From: Basidiobolus heterosporus B8920
Taxonomy: Eukaryota; Basidiobolomycota; Basidiobolomycetes; Basidiobolales; Basidiobolaceae
Length of the DNA stretch: 12,173 nucleotides
NCBI GenBank assembly: GCA_000697455.1
Contig: JNET01032375.1
Span: 1-12,173, forward strand
Direction: 5' to 3'
Within the stretch, counting starts at the first letter, position 1; every line of letters begins with the position of its first letter. Below are positions 1 through 7,672 of this stretch, piece after piece. The notes beneath the pieces were generated by a model that saw only the letters and a program-made list of their open reading frames with translations, was not told the DNA's origin and searched no databases. Made by a program: the position numbers and the translations under genes.

Positions 1-32
1 TAAGCCTTCTTCTCTTTAGTTAGAAATTAACC

Positions 33-637
33 ATGTCTGCTCGTTCCGCTGTTACTCACATTGACTGGAGCAAACTTGCCAGTTTAGGTCTTAAGAAAGA
101 CACCACGGCTTCTTTGACCACTTTTCGTAAACGTTATGATGAACTTAAACGTACAGTGGACTCCTTAAGAGAGCAGAAGACTGATATCGATTTTGCTCAC
201 TACCGGAATGTTCTCAAAAATAGTAAAGTTGTGGATCAAGCTGAGAAAGCTTTTACTACCTTTAAGCCTGTAAAATATAACTTGAACGCTCAGCTCAAGG
301 TTATCTCGGCCTTTGAAGAGAAAGCTGTATGTAGAAAGCTATTGTTTACTGTCTATATCTCACATAGTGTTAGGTTTTCAAAGACTAAATCATGGTTGTT
401 TCACTTTTATAGATTCAAAAGGCTGAATTCACTGCCAAACAATTGGATCTCGAGGTTGCTGACCTCAAGGAAACCATCAAGAACATCGAACAAGCACGTC
501 CTATCGAAGACCTCACAGTAGATGATGTTATCAAGGCCAAGCCCGAGATTCCGGCTATTGTTGAGGATATGGTCAAGAAGGGTAACTGGACTGTACCTGG
601 ATACAACGAGAAATTCGGCAATTTGTCTGTTTTGTAA
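33..637 (+). CDS. ATP7: ATP synthase subunit d, mitochondrial (stator stalk), two exons
   Basis: Subunit d belongs to the peripheral stalk of mitochondrial F1Fo ATP synthase, on the matrix side of the inner membrane, and helps hold F1 still while the rotor turns. Exons are 33-326 and 413-637; the 86-base intron has a GTATGT donor, a gaCTAAat branch-like site and a TTATAG acceptor, and falls between codons. The product is 172 residues, close to yeast Atp7 (174). Family marks: the N-terminal AVTHIDWSKLASLGL block, the FAHYRNVLKNSKVVD block near residues 55-69, a charged helical middle, and the C-terminal GNWTVPGYNEKFGNLSVL. There is no cleavable-looking presequence, as is usual for this subunit. 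The start lies in a good context (ttaaccATG), only 32 bases from the window edge, so the promoter is outside. An AATAAA at 666-671 is a likely polyadenylation signal. Family assignment is firm. Confidence 0.95.
327..412 (+). other. ATP7 intron
   Basis: 86-base intron, donor GTATGT at 327-332, acceptor TTATAG ending at 412. Removing it joins the AFEEKA and IQKAEFTAKQ segments in one frame; reading through it leaves the family pattern at once. Confidence 0.93.
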
Positions 638-665
638 AGCATCCTATCACTTATCTAATTCCCAC

Positions 666-671
666 AATAAA
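666..671 (+). terminator. Polyadenylation signal of ATP7
   Basis: Canonical AATAAA hexamer 29 bases after the ATP7 stop, in an AT-rich stretch. Position and sequence suit a 3' end signal; the cleavage site cannot be fixed from sequence. Confidence 0.6.
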
Positions 672-2137
672 ACTACATGACATGATTATCCAGGAATGAT
701 ACCAGGAAATATACCAGCTCTTACATGATTTGGAGTTCTAGAAAGTGCGAGCGCAGGCTCTTTAATTTAGGCTCAAATACACCCATCGCCCAATGGAAGA
801 GCCGTAATTCACATCCAGAGTTCATAAATATATCCGTGTATGTCCATGTTTCTAACCGGGTTCATGTAGCATGGTTAGTTATGGTCTAATGAACGCGTAT
901 GAAGGCGCATGAACGAGGAATGCATAAGGGATGTGTGAAGATTGTGTGCATACTGCCAGGCTTGCAAATATAACTAGAACCTGGCGAATAGATAATAGGG
1001 CCGTGAGCACAACCACCAACGGAACATTGCTTTGGCTGGAAACAACAGAAGCAGGAGAAATCGTCAGAGTGCTACTTGCTCAACCAATCCACCTGCGCCA
1101 ATATCAGTAATAAATGCGGTAGATGTGTGGTAGATGTAACAATGTTGACTGACTAGAAGCAAAATCAGCAAAATATTATCGAAGGATGAATTCAACTGGA
1201 CGCCCTAAAGTCAGCAGTCCATAGCTAGGCGAGATATACTGTTTTGTTAGATTCCAGAACACGCAGAGTGTGTGAGCGTGTGAGCGTGTTTTGCCTCTTA
1301 ACTCACCGTGATTGGATAAGATTTTACTGTGGATGGCCAGACCAGCTAACTAGTGGAGAATCCAGTATTTACCAGGACGGCCTCCCCACAAGATTGCTTG
1401 CACTAATTGTCAAACCCAGCCTATGTCAACCACTCAACCACCCAACCACCCCACTTCATTCGCACTTTATCATTGACCCATCTATCCGCTTTCTTGGATT
1501 TGAATATCATTGCGATCATGATTCAGCGATCAATGTGGCCAAGTTTGTTCCCCCGAAGAGGATAAGCTCTTTGTTAAGCAGGCTTTCAGTCAGACATGTG
1601 AAGTGGTGTGAGCCTTTCTTGGATTCTGGAGTGGCTAGGTTTGACATATGATCTCACCTTACCCTTTCGCCTATCTTTCAAATAGAAGGGGGGTCCTCGA
1701 AAGGCTGGGCCTGATGCCCAAGTGATGTCTTCATGTGCCACCCATTTTAGGATAAGCCCGTGTGGAGAGAAGGCCAGACTCAAATATACACTTGCACATT
1801 TAACCTCCCATCTCCTTTGAAGGTCGAAGCTACGCGTAAAGTAAAAGCCAAGATGAGAGGATGTGATGTGACTGGGATTTGCAACTTCCGGTTAAGTGAA
1901 ACGCGGACTAATCAATTTCATCACCACCCATACACTAGTTGTTCCTGCATTACCTGCACCTCTTGCGAGTGCTTTACTTAAACCAGTTTGGATTCATCCA
2001 TATCGTGTAACATCGTCAACAAATTAACCACGTCAACCCATACCCACAACTGTGTTCCATATTGTTCTCCCGAAATAGAACAACAATAGCTAGCAGTGGA
2101 TGTGTGTGAGCACTGGCACAGGTACAGATACGGATAC
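672..2137. other. Long intergenic region, no gene recognised
   Basis: About 1.5 kb between the ATP7 3' end and the G-rich array. The longest open frame (about 1244-1651, +, 135 codons) has no ATG at its head, matches no family I recognise and has a mixed, low-bias composition, so I do not call it. Isolated CCAAT/ATTGG motifs occur (for example near 1083 and 1311). No tRNA A/B boxes, snoRNA box pairs or terminal repeats of a transposon were seen. An unrecognised non-coding RNA remains possible. Confidence 0.6.
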
Positions 2138-2195
2138 GGGTGGGGTGTGGGTGTGGGTGTGGGTGTGGGTGTGGGTGTGGGTGTGGGTGTGGGTG
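2138..2195. repeat. (GGGTGT)n hexamer array, G-quadruplex-forming
   Basis: Eight perfect GGGTGT units run from 2143 to 2190, followed by a ninth that starts GGGTG then diverges (GGGTGC), and preceded by GGGT at 2138-2141. The + strand therefore has ten runs of three or more G separated by loops of one to three bases, which is a strong G-quadruplex pattern; the minus strand is C-rich. The minus-strand frames read as Pro-Thr or Pro-His repeats only because of this array. Confidence 0.93.
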
Positions 2196-2555
2196 CGGAT
2201 AAAGGATGGGTTGGCACTGATTGAATGCATCAGGTTTAAGCAGGCCCAAGCTTCATAAGGTGATTATGCTAGTGAAAGCATAGTTAGCATATATCCTAAG
2301 CGTATATCGCAGTCATATTGGGATCCATGAAACGTAGATAAGAGAAGAGGATAATGGTCATGGCAATCAAATCCCCAACCTTTGATGGCTGACCTATCAC
2401 AACTGTCGAGTCTCGGGATCGAAATCATCACTATTTTAAGAACGGCACATATCTGTATACGTAGGATACAATAGGGGCCGGCTGATCTCGGAAGAAGGAA
2501 TGATTCAGAGTAAATCTATGTGGGCTCTGAGCATTAAAATTAGACCAAACACCAT
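2196..2555. other. Intergenic stretch between the two G-rich repeats
   Basis: About 360 bases of unique-looking AT-moderate sequence. No open frame, RNA gene or repeat end that I can support. Confidence 0.5.
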
Positions 2556-2577
2556 GGGGGTTAGGGTTAGGGTTAAG
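2556..2577 (+). repeat. Interstitial telomere-like repeat (TTAGGG)n
   Basis: The sequence reads GGGGGTTAGGGTTAGGGTTA then AGG: three G-runs joined by two TTA spacers, with a further degenerate unit. TTAGGG is the telomere repeat of many fungi, and the motif is also the binding site of Tbf1-type Myb proteins in promoters. It lies about 610 bases upstream of the Reg1-like start codon, too short and too internal to be a chromosome end. Confidence 0.85.
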
Positions 2578-2620
2578 GATATCGGCTACCTCCTACACTC
2601 AGGATTTAATTTAGCTTCTT

Positions 2621-2632
2621 GGTTACGTGACC
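2621..2632. promoter_or_regulatory. Near-palindromic ACGT-core site (bZIP/bHLH-like)
   Basis: GGTTACGTGACC is a 12-base inverted repeat with one mismatched pair around an ACGT core, resembling sites for bZIP (ATF/CREB-like) or bHLH proteins. It lies about 550 bases before the Reg1-like gene. Single occurrence; function is inference. Confidence 0.3.
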
Positions 2633-2734
2633 GCATATATCTCCACTGGATCAACATTTCCACCAGTTTTGTCATATTAAATCAACTTATTGATCCATCA
2701 ACAAAGAGTAAAGTGTGATGAAACCTGTTCCGAC

Positions 2735-3184
2735 CGCTAAGCAAATCATCAATCACCTCTACAAGTTGCGCCCCTTTCCATCTTATCTTCTATCAGTCAA
2801 GGATTATTCTTGCTTTTCCCAAATCTAATACATCGTTCAAATCCTATCCATATTTGCTTATCCATATTTGTATCGTATCGCCATTCATTGGTAACAAATT
2901 ACAATCTCACTATTCTATTTTCGTTAGATTCTTTCTTACCCTGCTTTTCGTATAAATCCACTGCCCCTCTTAAACGATCACCTCAACGCTTGGTTATACT
3001 CTACCTGCTCCGAGTTACCTCGAAACGAACCTTTCCTCTGGAATCGTTGATGTGCTTGTTCGCTATCTGAATTTTGAACCTTCTGTTCTTGAAAGCTCCT
3101 TTTTAGTTACTTGCCGAATTATATTTACGAAACCCAAAAACCTCATTCCCCGCTACCTCTCAACAACCAGTTAAAACCTCCCTC
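2735..3184 (+). promoter_or_regulatory. Likely promoter and leader of the Reg1-like gene
   Basis: The non-template strand is pyrimidine-rich for about 450 bases before the ATG, a common feature of fungal promoters and leaders. A TATAAAT element lies at 2951-2957, 228 bases before the start codon. Two CCCCT motifs (2771-2775 and 2964-2968) match the core of yeast stress-response elements, but five-base matches are common by chance. An open frame across 2810-3070 has no family character and is not called. Confidence 0.45.
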
Positions 3185-4127
3185 ATGGAATACATCGATC
3201 TCTCTTATTCCGAAATCATCCCTACCGAAACACCTACCGTGTGTGTAGATTATCTTTCTCATGAATGGAACGAAGATGATCTTAGGACTTCTTGGAGAGT
3301 CATCGCAAAAACCAAGAAAACTTTGAATAATGGCGTTCGTCTGGAGAACGCTTGTTGGAGAAGTTGGAGCAAACAAAAGAATTATCTTGAAACGGTCACT
3401 CCCGAGTCTCTCAATTGGTAGGTTAACACGATAAATATGTGTCTAGTATTTTGTTCTGACCAGTATCTCTCCTTCCAGGTCGAAGGATAGTGACATAACC
3501 TGGTTATATGGGCCTTTTTATACCTACAACAGAAATACCCTTCCTCTTCATGAGAATTTCAAATCACCTACTTCTCCAAGTGGACTCAAGCCAGTTCTTA
3601 AGAAAATCCCTTCTGGCGACGCTTTTCTTAATCGACTCCCTCTTTCCAAATCCGCAGTGTTTCTGCGTCCTGTCAATAGCTTTGAGCGTACGGAAACCTC
3701 CAGAACCGAGGAGAGCCGACCCAAACTTAGATTCAACAATCAAGTGGAGCAGTGTGTAGCCATTAGCTCCGATGAGGACGAGGTTAGTGAGGATGAGGAT
3801 GGTATTATCTTTGATACCTTCCCCACTCGCAAACCTACGCCAACTATCCAAAAAATCCAACCGACCAGATTGAAGCCAGAACCAATTATTCGAAATACTC
3901 AGTACCCATGGCCTGCGTCAACTGATATACTGTCAGCCTACGATGAAGAGGATCCAAGTCTCTTTGAGAAGGACTACTGGCCATCATGCGATGACAGTGA
4001 CCATGAAATAGTGCCTCAGCCTTCGGATATGCTACTGACATTCGATAACTGCACCACCGTTGTAAATAACTTATACGATATCGTATCATGGCTCTCGGCG
4101 ACCATACTAAACACTAGTATATTCTAA
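3185..4127 (+). CDS. Reg1-like PP1 regulatory subunit with AreA/Reg1-type N-terminal domain (short form), two exons
   Basis: Exons are 3185-3417 and 3479-4127; the 61-base intron (donor GTAGGT, acceptor TTCCAG) splits a Trp codon and the product is 293 residues. Residues about 23-78 match the fungal domain known as nitrogen regulatory AreA GATA-like/DUF1752: YLSHEWNEDDL, then RLENACWRSWSKQKN, ending PESLNW, followed by KDSDITWLYGP. Then come KPVLKK (115-120), the PP1-docking-like block KLRFNNQVEQCVAI (160-173), an acidic serine/Asp-Glu tract (174-186), a KIQPTRLK motif and a C-terminal VVNNLYDIVSWLSATIL helix-like segment. This order is that of yeast Reg1/Hex2, which brings PP1 (Glc7) to targets in glucose repression and Snf1 control. 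Yeast Reg1 is about 1000 residues; this protein keeps the conserved blocks and little else. There is no GATA zinc finger, so it is not AreA. Reg1 family is well supported; the exact target is inference. Confidence 0.87.
3418..3478 (+). other. Intron of the Reg1-like gene
   Basis: 61 bases, donor GTAGGT, acceptor TTCCAG. Unspliced reading stops at once after NW; spliced reading continues W-S-K-D-S-D-I-T-W, which is the family consensus across this point. Confidence 0.9.
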
Positions 4128-4939
4128 TACGAGAGCGCAGTCATACGCGAACGAAACTTCCTATCGAAACCTCAATTATCTGCATATTCATCCCGCCTTT
4201 ACACAACTGTACTTTGATTTAAAAGCTAAATATCTATTGTTATATTTGCCACGTAACCTATGCTTCATTAGGTGTTGTAACATAAATCGCGCTCCCTCTC
4301 GAATCTCCCTCTTCTTATGTATTGTAAATCGGCATTTGTACCTTGAAATTTCTACGGGATAGAAAGCTGGTTTAGTAGAACGTCTTCACCCCGTTGTCAA
4401 CGAAACGTGGCCCAGACATGCTAGGGAATCCCTAATCAACGACATGACTTGAAGCTAACACTAGGATCCTTTTGCATACACAACTGATTGTAATATAAAT
4501 ATTTTGATCCCAAATGCGACAGTGTTCCAATGTGCGCGTGGACCTTGAATTTGGTTGGCATCGCAACTTTCAACTTCCATCCCAACCACAACCACAACCG
4601 CAGCCTTAACCTAAACTATATTAATCTCGTATTAGAAATCATCCATAGATCCCTATGAAAAGAACAATAAATTCCATCAATTTACTCGGAGAGTTGTCTG
4701 CGTCACCTTGAAGTGGATTAAAATCAACTAGATCACGATAATTATCAAGAGAATTCACTAACCAAAGTAAAATTCCATTTCCTTTTCCATTTCCATTTCA
4801 CCAACAAAATTGAATCAGACAAGAAAATTTCCCAAGATTCATGAAGCCTAGATATACAATGCATTCTAAGATGAAGTATCGGAGAACTTTCTTTTCTATC
4901 CTTTACCAGAGGAATTTTTTACTCCTTTAAACTACCATC
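4128..4939. other. Intergenic region between the Reg1-like gene and CWC15
   Basis: About 810 bases without an open frame worth calling. It contains a CAACCACAACCACAACC stretch near 4583-4599 and a pyrimidine tract built on TTCCAT units at 4773-4800, about 140 bases before the CWC15 start. The latter probably belongs to the CWC15 promoter. No RNA gene or transposon ends seen. Confidence 0.6.
4773..4802 (+). repeat. TTCCAT-rich pyrimidine tract upstream of CWC15
   Basis: Irregular TTCCATT/TTCC repeats on the coding strand. Pyrimidine-rich tracts just upstream of the start are common in fungal promoters; no specific factor can be named. Confidence 0.4.
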
Positions 4940-5751
4940 ATGACTACTGCCGCACGTCCTACCTTCGATCCAGCTCGTGGAAAAGACAACAGTGCACCCT
5001 CGAGAATCTATAGTGCTAGAGATCTAGCTAATCATACCAAACTAAAGTTCCGACAATCAGGTCAAGGTACACAAGAGGAGATTGATAAAATCAACTTAAG
5101 AAAACAACTCTTTTTGGCGGAAAAGGAACATTTCGAGGCACAACAAAAAGGTCAAGGAAAAGTGAACTTAGATGAACACGAAAGAAAACTTTTAGAAGAG
5201 TCTAAAAATCTGGACGCGGATGATTCGGAGGAAAGTGAAGAGGATAGTGAGGAAGAAGGGGAGGATAGGTGAGTGTTGGGGTTTTAAGTGGGGACGTTAT
5301 TTCCTTGGTATTTCAAGTCATACTAAACCATATATTTCTCTTTCTTCTTGATAACGTATTAGTTCGGACTCGGAGGAGGATGACGACGATACCGCAGAGT
5401 TGCTGAAGGAACTTGAGAAAATCAAAAAAGAACGAGCGGAGGAAAAAGAACGACTGGAAAGAGAACGTGCTATGGAGGAAGAGAATAAACGGCAAGAACA
5501 GATCGCTACGGGAAATCCCCTTCTGAATTTGGGGGAGAATAAAGATTTCAGCGTGAAACGCAGGTAGGTTTGAGTATCTTGAAGTACTATTGTGCTCATA
5601 AAGCTAATTACGTTTCGCTTGCAGGTGGGACGATGATGTGATCTTTAAAAATCAATCGAAAGGGTTCATTAACAAACCTAAGAGACGGTTTGTTAATGAC
5701 TTGGTTAGATCGGATTTCCATAGGAAATTCATGAGCAAGTATATTAGATAG
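4940..5751 (+). CDS. CWC15: Spliceosome-associated protein CWC15 (Cwf15/Cwc15 family), three exons
   Basis: Cwc15 is a nuclear protein of the Prp19/NineTeen-associated complex and is present in activated spliceosomes during pre-mRNA splicing. Exons: 4940-5268, 5363-5563 and 5625-5751, with introns of 94 (GTGAGT donor, TATTAG acceptor) and 61 bases (GTAGGT donor, TTGCAG acceptor), both in phase 2. The product is 218 residues, near human CWC15 (229). The N-terminus [14 protein letters not shown] is nearly invariant in the family, followed by the [15 protein letters not shown] block. The middle is an acidic Glu/Asp/Ser run (about 93-120), then a charged coiled-coil helix [24 protein letters not shown] and the C-terminus [13 protein letters not shown]...[23 protein letters not shown] are the other hallmark blocks. 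The last intron sits exactly inside the KRRWDDDV motif. AATAAA at 5979-5984 may end the transcript. Identification is firm. Confidence 0.96.
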
Positions 5752-6124
5752 TTTCGTAACTTTCATATCAGCAAGTGAATCTCATTTGTCCTTCTTTCTG
5801 TGTACATTAATCGCTTGAATATATTTCTGATCATTAAAGATATGTTGAGTGTATGTGTGAGTGTATGCTATACGAAAGTGTGGTTCTAGGATAGACTGGT
5901 GCTTGCATCGAGTAGTAGATCCAAACCAACCACCAATGCAATGCACAGCTCAAAATAGAATAATCAATTGATTGATTGAATAAAATTTTTCCATTTTGTG
6001 GTGAACCTCATTATGAGACTGTTCATTTCATGATTAAAATGCTATGTGATTCTTGCTCGAAGCTATATACTATACTTTCTGTGTTTAGAAACCTACGAGT
6101 ATTATCTGGTAAAGGATAATAAGG
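5752..6124. other. CWC15-BCS1 intergenic region with BCS1 promoter
   Basis: 373 bases, AT-rich. It holds a GTGTATGTGTGAGTGTATG stretch near 5849-5867, the AATAAA above, an ATCAATTGATTGATTGA palindromic run near 5963-5979, and a TATATA at 6064-6069 that lies 56 bases upstream of the BCS1 start codon and could be its TATA element. No gene seen. Confidence 0.5.
5979..5984 (+). terminator. Possible polyadenylation signal of CWC15
   Basis: AATAAA 228 bases after the CWC15 stop and 141 bases before the BCS1 start; it would give a fairly long 3' UTR in a compact gap, so it is tentative. Confidence 0.35.
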
Positions 6125-7436
6125 ATGTTTGAAGAGTTTGCGTCAAATCCCATGTTCTCCGCTGGTGCCGGGTTGGTCGGTGTTGGCGTGGCCTTAGGAC
6201 TTTTGAAGCAAGGAGTTGGACATGGTGCACAATTAGCCCGTCGACAACTATTGGTTACCTTAGAGATACCTAGTAAAGACAAAAGTTATCATTGGTTTTT
6301 ACAATGGATGTCAGCTCAGAGTGCACGTCGTACACGTCACCTTGCTGTGGAAACCTCCTTTAAACAACACGACAACGGTAGTGTTAGCACGAATTTTAGT
6401 TTCGTACCCGGGCCTGGAAAGCATTTTTTCAAATACAAACAAGCTTGGATTCAGGTTTGTTAAGACTCCTTGGTTTCCCTACTTTGTTGGTCTATTGTTT
6501 AACCCGTTCCTTTTTCTCTTTCAAACTACCAACTAGGTTGAACGTCAACGTGATGGTAAACTGATGGATTTGACTACGGGCAGTCCCTGGGAAACGGTAC
6601 TGCTAACCACTTTAAGCAGAGACCGACACGTGTTCGCCGAGCTACTAGCAGAGGCTCAAAAAACCGCCCTTTCCAGACAAGAAGGGAAAACAGTGATTTA
6701 CACAAGTTGGGGTCCAGAGTGGAGACCCTTCGGAAATCCACGCAAGCGTAGGTCTTTGAGTTCTGTAGTATTAGACACTGGAATCAAAGAGAGGATTGTC
6801 AAAGATGTCAAGGAGTTCATCAACAACGGTAAATGGTACAACGAGAGAGGAATCCCCTATAGAAGAGGTTACTTACTCTATGGACCACCTGGGAGTGGCA
6901 AGAGTAGTTTCATCCAGGCTTTGGCTGGAGAGTTGGAATACAACATTTGTATATTGAACTTGAGTGAGAGAGGACTTACCGATGATAGATTGAATCATCT
7001 GTTAAGTATCGTGCCTGAGCGCAGTCTATTGCTTTTGGAGGATATCGATGCGGCTTTCTCGAAAAGAACGCAAAGCGATCAACAGGGATTCCAGTCGATG
7101 GTCACATTCAGTGGATTGTTGAATGCACTGGATGGAGTGGCATCTTCAGAGGAACGTGTGGTGTTCATGACTACCAATCATATTGAGAAGCTGGATTCGG
7201 CATTGGTTCGTCCTGGAAGAATTGACGTCAAAGAGTTTCTAGGAAACGCAAGCGAGCATCAAATTCGTACGTTGTTTTTGCGCTTTTATGAGGGTAGTTA
7301 CGAGTTGGCCGATAAATTCGTCGATGCCCTGAAAGGCAAAGAGATCAGCACCGCGCAGCTTCAGGGCCATTTTGTGTACTTCAGAAACAACCCCGTCGGC
7401 GCAGTTGATAATGTTTCCATGTTAGAGAATGAGTAA
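6125..7436 (+). CDS. BCS1: Mitochondrial AAA chaperone BCS1, two exons
   Basis: Bcs1 is an inner-membrane AAA ATPase that translocates the folded Rieske iron-sulfur protein for insertion into respiratory complex III. Exons are 6125-6454 and 6537-7436; the 82-base intron (GTTTGT donor, AACTAG acceptor) falls between codons. The product is 409 residues; human BCS1L has 419 and yeast 456. A single glycine-rich membrane segment lies at about 12-28, followed by basic residues and the BCS1_N region. The latter contains HWFLQWMS, the [13 protein letters not shown] block and the WGPEWRPFG motif. The AAA module has Walker [10 protein letters not shown] (226-234), Walker [12 protein letters not shown] (274-284), a sensor-1 Asn near 324 and arginine fingers in VRPGRID (334-340). 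The N-terminus has the usual internal targeting layout with no long presequence. The gene faces MPS1 tail to tail, with 236 bases between stops. Firm. Confidence 0.97.
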
Positions 7437-7561
7437 CAAGCACAAGATATAATAAGGAACAAGCAGAAACACAGCATTCATTAAATTCAGTTTTCCAGTC
7501 CAGCTCAAGGATGTTTAATCATAACAGTAATGAGGAAAAGATAATGATACACTATATCAAC

Positions 7562-7567
7562 AATAAA
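7562..7567 (+). terminator. Possible BCS1 polyadenylation signal
   Basis: AATAAA 126 bases after the BCS1 stop, in the gap between the convergent BCS1 and MPS1 genes. Confidence 0.4.
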
Positions 7568-7672
7568 TAATTCAATAGACAAAGGGGATTCGATGATGGG
7601 AGGATGGGAGGATGCGAGGCATGCTAGAGATGCAAAGAGACTTCCTGTAACGATGAGGTGTGTGTATGTGTT

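Noticed and set aside
850-910. tRNA-like GCATGGTTAGTTATGGT stretch
   Set aside because: It resembles a D-arm, but there is no matching acceptor stem, anticodon arm or T-arm downstream.
1244-1651. 135-codon open frame on the + strand
   Set aside because: It begins at a TTG, not an ATG, shows no domain or family pattern, and lies in sequence with no splice-linked neighbours.
1978-2249. Pro-Thr and Pro-His repeat proteins on the minus strand
   Set aside because: They are produced entirely by translating the GGGTGT hexamer array; the flanking residues have no protein character.
2556-2577. True chromosome end or subtelomere
   Set aside because: Only about three telomere units are present, and conserved housekeeping genes flank them on both sides.
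2829-2845. tRNA B-box-like sequence (CGTTCAAATCC)
   Set aside because: No A box at the proper distance and no cloverleaf can be formed around it.
5313-5599. Serine- and phenylalanine-rich frames on the minus strand
   Set aside because: They are antisense of the acidic, Lys/Glu-rich CWC15 exon 2.
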